NCBI GenBank assembly: GCA_001460835.1
Contig: CYKH01002220.1
Location: 114,868 to 178,867 of the forward strand
DNA: 64,000 bases
Reading direction: 5' to 3'
DNA from: Bodo saltans
Taxonomy: Eukaryota; Euglenozoa; Kinetoplastea; Eubodonida; Bodonidae
Position 1 is the first letter of the stretch, and every line of letters begins with the position of its first letter. The position numbers were made by a program, and so were the translations under genes. Below are positions 19,301-28,805 of the stretch, piece after piece. Below the pieces are notes generated by a model, which worked only from the letters and a program-made list of their open reading frames with translations, did not search any database and had not been told where the DNA came from.

Positions 19301-22300
19301 CCGTCAGTCAACCGTTGTTCATCAATGGAATCACAAAAGTCACAGTCCGTGGTGCCAATGTCACGACTCTAGGACTGTCTGGTTTGATCACCAACATTGC
19401 CAACTGTCCCCTTCCTCTACGCCGCAATGCCTCGGCCAATGAACTGATGTTCTACTTTGTTGCTCCTGGGACTGTGCCAACCACTGGTCTTGTCATCTCA
19501 ACGTCAAGCCCCGTTGCTGACTTTATGGCGTGCGCCGTGCTCTGCGGAGACAATGCATACTGTGGTGTGTACACCTACGACCCAGCGACGCAAGCGTGCA
19601 CTCTGCGGAATGCCGCGGGCCGCTGGATGCCGGCTGCATGGCCAATGGCAACGGGCTCCGTGGTCTCTGGGACACGTGCACGTGGCTCATACCTTCGATC
19701 ATTTTCTACCATTTCTGCTCCCACCGGATTTGCATCGACGGTGGATCTTCTTGCGGGTCAATTCCAGTACGTTCTGCTGTTCTCTGCCCAGACGCTTCCA
19801 GACGACTATTCTGTTGTTCTCCAGTTTCCGTCGCTGACCGCATACCAAATTTCTGTCCTTCAGACTGGTTTTGCTGGCAACGGTGCCGTGATGTCAGGGC
19901 TGGATTCCTACGGTGCCGCTCAAGTATGCGGAAACGATTTTGACGCTTTTATTACCTCCGGCGGTGCTGCCGGCGTCAACAACGACTGCTCGAATTTTAT
20001 CACCTGCCAAGTTGTCTACCCGACCGTAGCAACGACATCTCCACTCCACATCCGTGCTGTGATGAGTTCCACTGGGGGCAACACCACCACTTGCGGCGGT
20101 GGGCCGTTGATGGGCCTCGTTGGGTACAACGGAGGCGCAGCCCCTAGCTCCAACGCCGAATATTCTCGTGTCACGTTTGTTGCCCAATCCGCCGTTGTCT
20201 CTCCTCAGCCCCTTGGCACCGTCGTGACGGAGGTGTTTAACGTGACGTACAAGGGTGCCGCGACGAAGTTCGTTCTGCGTGAGTCTGCCTCGGCCAGCCC
20301 CACCATTCTCAGCTCTACCGTTGGTCAGTCGTCCTACTGCCGCATTCGCACAAAGACGACATATCAAGTGTACCAACTCAGCGGACTGATCACCGGCACC
20401 TCCTACGGATGCGGCACCGCGACCACGCTGGCCGCAGCCATGAACGCGTGCAACTTGGATGCATTGTGTCTGGGCTTCACCATGTCCTCCACCAATACGT
20501 TTGGCTGTTACACCACATCGGCAAGCTACGCGACCGCACCATCGATGTTTATGAGGAAGATCTCGACGACATCATGCACGTTCACTGTTCAAAGCTTTTC
20601 GATGGTGTCTGTGAGTGTCCTCGATAACGGAGTGTATCAAGGCTCTGGCAACAACGTCCAAGTAAAATGGAACGGAAGGGTTGTGCGCATGTGCGGATCT
20701 TCGCGGCCGTTTGTGACACCCGCGGCATACTCCACTTCCACAACAGCACAGTGTTCCACGTACTTGGAGTGCTTCAATGATCTGCTTCCAGGGGTGGGCA
20801 CGGTGGAGGTTGTGTTTCCTAGCCTCGCCACGTCAACTTGCTCCGTGTATCAGTCGGCGGTGGTTGTGATTACACCGCAATCCTCTGGCTCGCAACAAGT
20901 TGCCACGAATGCTGGAGCCGCTTTGACGGGCGTTCGAACCATCAAGTACTCCCCATCGGATATTTCATTCAACATCTTGCAGTATGGTGCCACCAGAGTA
21001 GGTGTGCATATCAAACAAGATCGATTTTTCGCCGTTGGCAGCGTGCAAACATTCGCTCTCAATGTGTCCGTAGGCAGCCAGGTCATGAGTTTGTGCGGAG
21101 GAACCGTCGGCTTCACGGAGGGCTTGGGCATGGACAGCCAGTGCCAGACGTACTACTACTGCGGTCCCACCACTCAAAACAATCCCATCGCGTACCCCTC
21201 CTTGACCGGCCCCATCACGATCACTATGGAGAACAAGACTCTGTGCGTCACCACCAACTGCAACGGTCGATTTGATGCGCTCGTCCTTACGGACGGGATG
21301 TTGCTCACTGCCATGCCGTCCCAGTCATACTTCCGTTCCATGTCTGTGTACACAGTCACTTCCGGAAACTACACGGCGCAGTTTGGATCCAATCCTTCTA
21401 ATATTTTGTCGTACCTGCGGTCCAACACCACGAGGCTTGGCCTCCTGTTCCCAAGCCTCAACGCATCGCGAACGACCGTGTACGGGACCGTTTTTACGCA
21501 CTACACAGGTGTTACCAACACCGCCGATGAGTACCTTGCCATCGTCGACGACAGATTCACGAATGAAGAAACCAAGACGCTTACCAATGCACGTGGTGCT
21601 TGCATCATCGACGACTTTACCGATGAAACCATTGATCAGGGCTGCCAATTTCAACTTGGAGCAACGCAGAATAAAATTCTTGTCTCCGCTGCACAGACAA
21701 ACTTCAATCAAATTGGTCGCACCATTTCTGTGATTGTGAACGACGTCACTGTCGCAACGTGCGGTGGCGACAATCAATTTCAAGGGTACCAAGGTCTAAC
21801 AGGCTTATGCAACAATTACTTTACGTGCTACAACGATTGGGTCACGGCCGGTGCCCTTGTGCGCCTCGTCTTTTCTTCTGCAATGGCGTCCACGTCGACC
21901 TGCAGCCCAGCTGCGATGGCACTTATTGACGCCAGCAGCGCGCCTTACGTTGCCCCTTTGAATTGCTCAAACCCCGCGTTCCCGTTCGCGTGCCAAGCGG
22001 ACCGTAAATGTCTTGCTGCGAGCCTCGTGTGTAACGACGTGAACGATTGCAGCGATCGTTCCGATGAGGGCCGCTGCCAGAACTGGCGGTTTGCAGGAAC
22101 GGACTTGGGCTTCCCGGCGTCGTGCCCGCCCCTATCAACAGTCACTGACGTCACTCGTGAAGAGTGCGTGCGAAACGCGGTGATTCTGCAGAGCCCTACT
22201 GTGTTTCAATTCAACGCATCTGTTTGCCGACTATTCTCATGCGTCGACTTTAGTGCTCCGAATGCATCCGTTGTCACAATTCCGGGCGATTCCTTTGAAA

Positions 22301-25300
22301 CGTGGGTGTACACCACTGACCCCACCAGCTTCTTGTACTGCACGGATGCACTCCACTGTAACAACAACGGAGTCGTTGCTTCGTCAGTGCCGCCCTGCAC
22401 GTGCAGTTGTCTCGACGACTACACTGGGGATGACTGCGGATCGCAGCTGCAGTTGTACTTGGTCGAGAGCGTTGTCGGAGTCCTCCAACCTGGAGTGGCT
22501 CCCAACAGCTCTGTCTCGTCATTTTTCCTTGCGGCGTTGTTGAATTATTTAGCCACTGGCTCGATTGTTTCACTAAGTGCCGTTGAGCAGTTCAATTTGA
22601 ACAAGACGTCTGCGGCCAACTCACAACTCGGCATGTATGTGGTGATCACCGACTACACCGGCGCGGCACTGACAACGTTCCAGCTGAACACATTGCTCGT
22701 GTACAACACACGGGCCTCCATTGTATCCCTTGTGCCTGGGTTGGAGTCACTCACTGCCACAAGTGTTGTGGGGCCAATGGCTCGACTCAACTGCTACAAA
22801 ACGTCCATTGCACTAGAAGGCACTAACTGCTCCGTTACCACGTTCATCAACAACTCGAAAACCATTTTTGTGACCGTGGTTGGAATCTCCTTCACATCTT
22901 CGTCACAGTATGTGGATGTCACCCTTTACGAAGCGGACGGCAGCAACTCCACGAGTCGATGTGGTGCGTCGGACTTTACCCAGTACCGTGATACAACGCT
23001 TGCAGGTGTGTGCTCGTACCGATCGATCTGCGCACTCACCGTCGAGGGGGTTCGTGTTACGAAGTTCGAGGTGAACATCAGCCCAAACATCAATCCAGGA
23101 AATATTGTGTGCAACGGCTACGAGCTTGTCTCTAATTCTCGAGTGGTTGGTGCGATCCAGTCGGCAAACACAGGTGCACTCCTCACCTCAGCCAATCCGT
23201 CATACAGCGAGTCGCATGATATTAGTTACACCATTATCACCGCAGCACTTTGCGCCATCGGTATTGTGTGCATCGCATTACTCATTTCGTGGTTCCGCCT
23301 ACGTCGAAAGTACGAGAAACTGAAGTACATGGGTCCTCCCATTGGCTTCTTTGCGTTTGCGTTTATCTTCGGTGGCCTTTGCGGGCTTGCGTTTTACGTG
23401 GGCAGCGCAACACAAACGTACACGCACAGAGTGCTTTTTGAGGAGTACCGTGAGCCAACGTGTGAGGAAAGCTTCTTCGCAAGCATCCCAACGCGCGTGT
23501 CGTACTTGGAGGCGCAGGCACCTCAGTGTGAACTGATTAACGCCATCGGTCCAGCGGAAGGCTTGACGTACGCAATGATCGAGGTTTACTCCAATGGGAC
23601 GACCCCATACGCTCTTTTCCGCCGCGGCTCTCGCCACTCGTGTTCTACTGAAACCACAATTGTGGTTCCTCTCGGAGTGTGCATCAAAGAGTCATTGATA
23701 TTCCCAGAAAAAAGTTCTTGGGAACTTTCCTACATGCGGATCAACGCGGATACCCTTGCAGGTGCAGATGCCAGACTTTCCCTTCTCAGTGCTTACAATC
23801 CAACACTGCTACTCACCACCACCACCACAACCGAATCCGTCAGCATTGGTGAGAGGTTCAGTGGGCAGAGTGGGCTTTACGGGTACTTCCAGTCTGGCAC
23901 TCTGACGTACCAAGACTTCACCCTGTCAGGAGCCACTGAGGATCATTTCGCACTGCTCGGTCAACAAGATTTGTCAGCGGCTCAGCAGCAGACGCCCACA
24001 TTGCCGCAGTACGTCACGTACAACGCTGTCATTACCACTGCCTCCACCGCATTGTCCAGTGCGGAGACCATCACTGTACACTCCCTCCCGTTCGTTGCCA
24101 CACGAAATAACTTCACTGCGTTTGGCCAAACATTCAACAACTTCAACAGCACCTCGGAAGACGCATTGGAGACATCTGGTCCGTACGCGACGGACTTTTA
24201 CTCGTTCTTTGGCATGAGAGGCACCTCGACGGATGGAGGGCGAGGAAAGGGATTCACAGTTGCATTTTGGGTGCAAGCCAGCAATCAAACTCGAGGCTTC
24301 GTGTACGCGCTTGTCGATGGTTGGATCACCTCGTTAGACTATGCATCGAAGATATTTGACCGCCTCTGCAGCACAGTGGAGAGTGGATCGACATACAATA
24401 GTTGGTTTGAGAAGAATTGGCAATGCTACCACGCAGTCTACCTCTCTGGTCAATCTGAAACACTGGCGTTCGTGACGGCGTCCCCGGAGAACGGCCTCGT
24501 TAGTGTCATTTGGGATCTAAAACAAATCGGCCTTGAGCGTGTATTTGATGGCGGCTGGCATTACGTCAGCGTCGTCGTGGACAACAGCGTCGCAACGAGC
24601 CCAACTGCACGTTTGTACGTGGACGGCCAAACAGAGACCAATCAAGAGGGTTGGTATCAGTGCATCACGAATCAAGTGAAATCCGTGCAGCACTATGGGT
24701 CTGGTGCCACCGTCAGCGTCATCAACAATCGTCAAGAAAGTGTGAAGGATGATGGTGCGCTTCTTCTAGGCGCGTTGAATGCTCGCATCTTTGATTTGTC
24801 TGTCCATGATTCCGCGTGGACACAAGAGGAACTGGTAAGAGAGGGTGCTCCTGGCATGGAGCTGTACAGCTCGATTGCGAGAGTAGAGTCATTGGGTCTG
24901 GGTATCACCACTCTGCTGTTTGCGCTGATCAACTTGTTCTTCACGGGGCGCCACTTGTACAATCACTTTTTCGCGCTTGACATGAGCGAGTTGGAACAAT
25001 CGTCCGATGACGAGCTCGATGTTGCAAAGACCGCAGGCTCGTACGGTGCCAAGAAGGGCGATGATGTGAACCTCGACGACCCCGCCGCTGCTGCCGCCGC
25101 CGTCTCTGGTGGGACGGGTCTGACAGCTATCTTCAATCAAAACGTCCCATTTTATCAATTCATTCAGCCTGTCCTCCTTACGATCCAAGTGATGGCGCTA
25201 TACATGTATGCATGGGACTGGCCCACTGCGTACACAGATCAGTTCTTCCCCGGGTTTGCCATTGTTTCCATTGACTTCCAAGTGATGTATCCCACAACTT

Positions 25301-26946
25301 CTCCAGTGACGTGGCCACTTGTGCAGTTCGCACTTGCCTCGATTCTGCTTCTGCTGCTGATTGCACTTGCATGGAGGGATCGGGACAACTTCCGATCAAT
25401 TGTCGTTCAATTTACAGAACTCTTGCGAATTCGGCGAAAGCGTGCAAATCCATTTGGTGGCGCCCATGGCCCAACGGAGGCGCGATCTGCAAAACCAAAC
25501 TACCAATGGGTGTATCATCAGGACGACGGCACTGTGCCCCTCACAGACGAGCAAGAAGAAACTCTTGTTCGAAATCTTCAGGCGCTCATGGCTCGTCGCT
25601 TGAAGACCGATGCGAACATGCGCCTGCACACCCCACGCCTTGTGGATATGGGTAGCCTCGGTACTGGCATTCTTTTGTATGAGCGGCTGAACGGCAAGGT
25701 TTTTATCAGCTTTCGCGCCTCTGATCACACAGCATTGGAAGACCGTGATGCACGAAAAATCACCCTCACACAGACGACCATCGAGTGCGTTGCCGATAAT
25801 TCCCGCTGCCCGGAACACGACTTGCTCCTCCTTCCGGATGACCTGATGCAGTACAGTTGCGTCCACAGCTCCAACCCGTACTATCGGTCGATGGAGTGCC
25901 CCAAGAAGTGCGTCATGTACGCCTGCCCCCATGAACTTTGCGACTATGCAGTCTGCGAATACTGTTACAACGGCGGAACCATGAAGGCAGCTGTTTCTGG
26001 TGCCATTGCGGCATTCAATCAGCTTAAGCGACGAGGATTTTTCAAAATTGTTGGCATGGCTCTTGTTGAGTTAGCGTCGGCCGTGTATCTCCCAGTCGTG
26101 AAGTCAGCGATGATGGTCATGGGTTGCCACTCGATCTACATCTGCACCTTTGGGGAGTGCTGGAATTCATTTACATGGGAGTACGTCCTTGGTTTGCTGT
26201 TTGCCTTTACGGCATTGATCTTCTTCGGCGCTGGCTACTTTGTGATCAACGCTGTGATTACGTTCGAGCGCCACTTTCTGTTGCGTGAGTCCTTGCCACA
26301 TCGTCCCATTCATAAGAGGTTGTTTTCTTTCCTGCCTGAGTTTATGGTCCGTGAGGTGGACTACGACGACTTTATGCAAATCGACGACTCCCTCTTTGTG
26401 ACGTTGTACGAGCCCTTCCGCTTCCGGACACAATGGTTCCCTGTTGTGTTGTACGTCTTCCGTTTTGCTCTTCCTGGTGCTGTTTTTATCACCGACACCG
26501 GCGGTCTTCCGCAGCTGCTAGCGGCAGTCGTCCTTGAGGCATTCTTGTCACTCTCGGTGGTCATCACAGCACCGTTCAAGTCTGTGTGGATTGAATTGAC
26601 ATCTCGACTGGGCTCCATTCATCAGTTTGTGCTGCTGGGGCTGATGTCGCTTCACCGCGTGTACATCAGAGATAACCCAGGAAGTGTGGGATACGGAACT
26701 CAAATGGTAACCGCGACGGTGGTGTACCTTATCCTCGTGGGTATTCTACTGGTCATTCTTGTCATTGTGCCAACCATCCAAGGGTTTATCGAGGCTCGAC
26801 GCCGCAAGCAACGAGAAGAAGCAAATAGCAATCAAAATGAGAACTACGACATTGGGGTGTGGGGTGAACCCACATCGAGAGCCATGCGAGAACTCGAGGA
26901 AAAGAAGAAACGAAAGAACGGAGATGACTTTACGTCGATTTCGTAG
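16381..26946 (+). CDS. Giant multi-pass surface glycoprotein with LDLa, EGF-like, LamG-like domains and ZZ-like finger
   Basis: The protein has about 3521 residues. A signal peptide is visible (basic stretch to about residue 26, hydrophobic 29-44, AKA before Q49). The ectodomain to about 2279 has many N-glycosylation sequons, repeated four-Cys modules and PAN-like Cys segments. It also has an LDL-receptor A domain at about 1861-1900 (six Cys, DCSDRSDE calcium motif) and an EGF-like domain at about 1987-2021. Two membrane segments follow at about 2280-2304 and 2319-2341. A second extracellular part carries a LamG/concanavalin-like domain at about 2618-2816. Then come about nine further hydrophobic segments: near 2837, 2924 and 2978, then from 3223 to 3467. 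A Cys/His-rich ZZ-like finger (about 3141-3200) sits between them, presumably cytosolic. Probably a cell-surface receptor, adhesin or channel-like protein; the exact function is unknown. Confidence 0.88.
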   Translation: MSRILEIPAKVAFEQKAEASLRRQRHSFNSLVALFSLLCLLFSIPAKAQTAPDACSTWVPLACNDYVSDRATAAILCTLENKTISGAVNSFDTGLRPTTPTSPLTYCVQASYYEFNIPAAVRNTTRTLVTLIGSIGGVRLNEPTDATKLHVVTNLGVEYPLGQLVHGYNTVIGQQADISRPLPQYMSSTAYSYPYNGVLTCFNQAAYQPWRIPVALQNLGIAKVRIYDPSLTLKVYSITVDTCDSYSGFTEVDTWMGTSTTNSSVALDPKQTSTVAPLDVNIVNVWPICAAACYSQQVVTPGSGGVPCVGWFLNSTSRLCYLLQNMAALRTPLSTDSTWRNNSVGWVGILPPRVRWASAIFSPGSLNPSFPTIMFSRPDLLGGFSQMALLFTYRADVRRTRKLFLRSSSRFAVASTQPAISFLTLNKLTSYVTDFATGTGGRISDCGSPTRQATVGAPLVNNASISRCTQFGYCPPQTVGTSSGSLVGRLTMVYQENPATAVSCGGGSARMASMLLVAFDGVDYQGATYSLATLVSSSTATTSVFTTLVANHYLTSSASLSIIDRSDVSLVDSGGAVTAQSLVMYQVTGLLPSGGATYFKSPTWFWTDSDQRPSFTSVQCTLETAFSYSIVQGNAGYPTSRYNCNISSSLMDIVDLCNSDLNCTGVTTLAVNSTTEIPWCMISNQTVDTTNPDVLNSNATLLVKGWNRTSDNPDALLCRFPTYGSYGVTVRVAQGVSNGNIIIKADNTTVATCPGLTGQVGEDSCLTFTSCFSGTVPKETNEIVVQFIPGSFPLMWQCSATAMRAIVTFDGLAIVPIPTSNCIYTANTSLMTSCNTRVPMTSSVMNGSCGATGGSRYAAGIPSPSGSACSSSTAAETSVSFTLPGAGAVLQTLYLSLDLSNATDEQKRSAMLSVHATDGLHREVTLGYVTASTTSGMSTLSSSAIGWSPYQSTKLCSNATFCDIDWGAQITELPVSQPLFINGITKVTVRGANVTTLGLSGLITNIANCPLPLRRNASANELMFYFVAPGTVPTTGLVISTSSPVADFMACAVLCGDNAYCGVYTYDPATQACTLRNAAGRWMPAAWPMATGSVVSGTRARGSYLRSFSTISAPTGFASTVDLLAGQFQYVLLFSAQTLPDDYSVVLQFPSLTAYQISVLQTGFAGNGAVMSGLDSYGAAQVCGNDFDAFITSGGAAGVNNDCSNFITCQVVYPTVATTSPLHIRAVMSSTGGNTTTCGGGPLMGLVGYNGGAAPSSNAEYSRVTFVAQSAVVSPQPLGTVVTEVFNVTYKGAATKFVLRESASASPTILSSTVGQSSYCRIRTKTTYQVYQLSGLITGTSYGCGTATTLAAAMNACNLDALCLGFTMSSTNTFGCYTTSASYATAPSMFMRKISTTSCTFTVQSFSMVSVSVLDNGVYQGSGNNVQVKWNGRVVRMCGSSRPFVTPAAYSTSTTAQCSTYLECFNDLLPGVGTVEVVFPSLATSTCSVYQSAVVVITPQSSGSQQVATNAGAALTGVRTIKYSPSDISFNILQYGATRVGVHIKQDRFFAVGSVQTFALNVSVGSQVMSLCGGTVGFTEGLGMDSQCQTYYYCGPTTQNNPIAYPSLTGPITITMENKTLCVTTNCNGRFDALVLTDGMLLTAMPSQSYFRSMSVYTVTSGNYTAQFGSNPSNILSYLRSNTTRLGLLFPSLNASRTTVYGTVFTHYTGVTNTADEYLAIVDDRFTNEETKTLTNARGACIIDDFTDETIDQGCQFQLGATQNKILVSAAQTNFNQIGRTISVIVNDVTVATCGGDNQFQGYQGLTGLCNNYFTCYNDWVTAGALVRLVFSSAMASTSTCSPAAMALIDASSAPYVAPLNCSNPAFPFACQADRKCLAASLVCNDVNDCSDRSDEGRCQNWRFAGTDLGFPASCPPLSTVTDVTREECVRNAVILQSPTVFQFNASVCRLFSCVDFSAPNASVVTIPGDSFETWVYTTDPTSFLYCTDALHCNNNGVVASSVPPCTCSCLDDYTGDDCGSQLQLYLVESVVGVLQPGVAPNSSVSSFFLAALLNYLATGSIVSLSAVEQFNLNKTSAANSQLGMYVVITDYTGAALTTFQLNTLLVYNTRASIVSLVPGLESLTATSVVGPMARLNCYKTSIALEGTNCSVTTFINNSKTIFVTVVGISFTSSSQYVDVTLYEADGSNSTSRCGASDFTQYRDTTLAGVCSYRSICALTVEGVRVTKFEVNISPNINPGNIVCNGYELVSNSRVVGAIQSANTGALLTSANPSYSESHDISYTIITAALCAIGIVCIALLISWFRLRRKYEKLKYMGPPIGFFAFAFIFGGLCGLAFYVGSATQTYTHRVLFEEYREPTCEESFFASIPTRVSYLEAQAPQCELINAIGPAEGLTYAMIEVYSNGTTPYALFRRGSRHSCSTETTIVVPLGVCIKESLIFPEKSSWELSYMRINADTLAGADARLSLLSAYNPTLLLTTTTTTESVSIGERFSGQSGLYGYFQSGTLTYQDFTLSGATEDHFALLGQQDLSAAQQQTPTLPQYVTYNAVITTASTALSSAETITVHSLPFVATRNNFTAFGQTFNNFNSTSEDALETSGPYATDFYSFFGMRGTSTDGGRGKGFTVAFWVQASNQTRGFVYALVDGWITSLDYASKIFDRLCSTVESGSTYNSWFEKNWQCYHAVYLSGQSETLAFVTASPENGLVSVIWDLKQIGLERVFDGGWHYVSVVVDNSVATSPTARLYVDGQTETNQEGWYQCITNQVKSVQHYGSGATVSVINNRQESVKDDGALLLGALNARIFDLSVHDSAWTQEELVREGAPGMELYSSIARVESLGLGITTLLFALINLFFTGRHLYNHFFALDMSELEQSSDDELDVAKTAGSYGAKKGDDVNLDDPAAAAAAVSGGTGLTAIFNQNVPFYQFIQPVLLTIQVMALYMYAWDWPTAYTDQFFPGFAIVSIDFQVMYPTTSPVTWPLVQFALASILLLLLIALAWRDRDNFRSIVVQFTELLRIRRKRANPFGGAHGPTEARSAKPNYQWVYHQDDGTVPLTDEQEETLVRNLQALMARRLKTDANMRLHTPRLVDMGSLGTGILLYERLNGKVFISFRASDHTALEDRDARKITLTQTTIECVADNSRCPEHDLLLLPDDLMQYSCVHSSNPYYRSMECPKKCVMYACPHELCDYAVCEYCYNGGTMKAAVSGAIAAFNQLKRRGFFKIVGMALVELASAVYLPVVKSAMMVMGCHSIYICTFGECWNSFTWEYVLGLLFAFTALIFFGAGYFVINAVITFERHFLLRESLPHRPIHKRLFSFLPEFMVREVDYDDFMQIDDSLFVTLYEPFRFRTQWFPVVLYVFRFALPGAVFITDTGGLPQLLAAVVLEAFLSLSVVITAPFKSVWIELTSRLGSIHQFVLLGLMSLHRVYIRDNPGSVGYGTQMVTATVVYLILVGILLVILVIVPTIQGFIEARRRKQREEANSNQNENYDIGVWGEPTSRAMRELEEKKKRKNGDDFTSIS

Positions 26947-27302
26947 GCGATCTTGCCACACCTTTTTCTTGTTAGCGAGAGAAGAGGTTTGATTTCAGAC
27001 AGGCGCTCGATCTCGATCCAATTCATGTGTGTGCAAACAATAAATCAGGTAGGAACTCCGCCCTCCCAAGCAAATAGTACGAACAATGTCTACCATTCAT
27101 ATGTGAGCTCCCCTTCGCCCCTCCGCATAAAGCCCTTCCTCCCCACTTCCCCCACACAAGTTTTGCTGATGCGTTTGCTTTCCTCCCCCATCTCCATCCC
27201 AAACACACAATATTGCTAATGACTGAAACTGCAACTTTAATATTTTCAGTTTTTTTTAAAATTTGTCCTGCTCAAATAAGTCATGCTGGTGTTTTTAGGA
27301 CT
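26947..27302 (+). other. Intergenic region with alternative acceptor sites
   Basis: The spacer is noncoding. A C/T-rich stretch at about 27111-27155 is followed by AG near 27159-27160. T-rich tracts at about 27237-27270 are followed by AGs at 27247-27248, 27279-27280 and 27297-27298. Which one is used decides the start of the next gene. No gene is seen. Confidence 0.4.
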
Positions 27303-28592
27303 ATGAACAAACGCCAAAACCTTCTGACGAAGCTGGCGTTGAAGACACCTGCTGCGTTGGTGGGCGCAACAGTTAGAATGGCGGCGACACCAGAAAGCAG
27401 CATACATGAAAGGGGAGTTGATCCTGCAGCGAAAAGAGCAAGTTATGATAGTTTGAGCCGTCGTCACAGTTTTGTGCGAGATATTGTGGAAGCCGCGTTT
27501 CCGTTTGCTGAAGTCGTTTTTCGCCCAGAGCAAGATCTTGTCGATGTCAGTGCATCTAATCCAACTAAGAAACTGATGTCCCAGTCCAAATCTCACCTCG
27601 ATGTGCACCACGCCTCAAGGCAGAGCTACCTGGCGCTTCCCTCCGTCCCGCATGCTTGGTATCACACCGTACGAGATACTCCGTGGTACGACAGTCTGCG
27701 CTCTCATGGTGGCCCGGCTATCAACCAACCCCCACCATTGTTTCCTGCGCTCCCACAGAGGAGCGGTGGTGGTGGTGCACATGACGATGCACGCTGCAGA
27801 GTCTCGATTGGAACCGACGCGATTGTATTCTTGGGTGGCTATGCCCCAACAGATTTATCGTTGAGGGTCATCGACAAGTTAACGCTGGCAATTCCCATTG
27901 ACGAGACCGTCGCGCGGCGCAGTCGTGATGCCGTGAAAGAGCGGCACATGCTGGAGGAGGAGCGAGTGCAAGCGTACCTGAGGCGTGGTGCGGTCGCCGG
28001 ACTGATGAAAGATAAAGGTTGTGTCCTTCATAACGACGTGCTTCTTGAGCTCTCCGTCCCATGGCGAAGCCGTAGGCGCCGAACTGGTGGACTCAACTCA
28101 ACTGCGGTGGAGGACGACGAGACTTCAGAACGCAAAAGCATATTTCTCACGGTTGGTGACCCCGAAGCGTTTCCTTCGCAACTGAATCTCATCGATCGAG
28201 ATGAGGACCGTGTCCTGCTTCGTCCAGCATTTGGTTACTCTGAATACCTTCTCTTGCAGCGGTTACCAACAGCGATGACAGGAGCAGCACGACTCCTCTG
28301 CCGTCTGTTTGAGTCAAAAAGCGTGGCTGGTCGTGCACCGCCCTTGTGCTTTTGGTTGTCGTGCGTGGCTCATGCTTGGCATGCGACGCCTGAATTTGCC
28401 TCCGGAGAGCAGAGCACGTCTGCTGAAGCATTGGTGGAGCGAGCAAAACAACTGGCAAGAAACAGCTACGATACCGTGTTGGTGTCATGGCGTTGGAATT
28501 TCTTTTTAATGTCAGAGTGTTTCCAGTCGCTTCCATGGTGGGAGAGTATTTTCTGTGAAAGCTCTCCGTTGCTGGCTTCGGACTCTCGATGA
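27303..28592 (+). CDS. Hypothetical protein, possibly mitochondrial
   Basis: The protein has 429 residues from ATG 27303. An in-frame ATG at 27219 would add 28 residues but lies upstream of T-rich/AG signals, so the start is uncertain. The first 33 residues are basic and free of acidic residues until about 35 (MNKRQNLLTKLALK...), compatible with a mitochondrial presequence. The remainder mixes alpha and beta segments, with an Arg-rich stretch around residue 260 and a Trp-rich C-terminus. No membrane segment or catalytic motif is recognised. Mitochondrial RNA-processing and ribosomal proteins of kinetoplastids often look like this, but no function can be assigned. Confidence 0.72.
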   Translation: MNKRQNLLTKLALKTPAALVGATVRMAATPESSIHERGVDPAAKRASYDSLSRRHSFVRDIVEAAFPFAEVVFRPEQDLVDVSASNPTKKLMSQSKSHLDVHHASRQSYLALPSVPHAWYHTVRDTPWYDSLRSHGGPAINQPPPLFPALPQRSGGGGAHDDARCRVSIGTDAIVFLGGYAPTDLSLRVIDKLTLAIPIDETVARRSRDAVKERHMLEEERVQAYLRRGAVAGLMKDKGCVLHNDVLLELSVPWRSRRRRTGGLNSTAVEDDETSERKSIFLTVGDPEAFPSQLNLIDRDEDRVLLRPAFGYSEYLLLQRLPTAMTGAARLLCRLFESKSVAGRAPPLCFWLSCVAHAWHATPEFASGEQSTSAEALVERAKQLARNSYDTVLVSWRWNFFLMSECFQSLPWWESIFCESSPLLASDSR

Positions 28593-28805
28593 AGTACGAA
28601 GTCGATACCTATTAGTCTTGTTTGTCATCAGTTTCCTTTTCGTTGATGACCTCGCTGTTTTTTTTCGTATGGAATGCGGTAATGAACTGTGATACGCTGC
28701 TCCATTTTCGATTGTCTTTCCACTGTAGTGAAAACGTCCGCGGTAGCTCCGCGTCATTATATTTGAATATCCAATTTTTTTTAAAAAAGCCTCTCACCAC
28801 TATCT

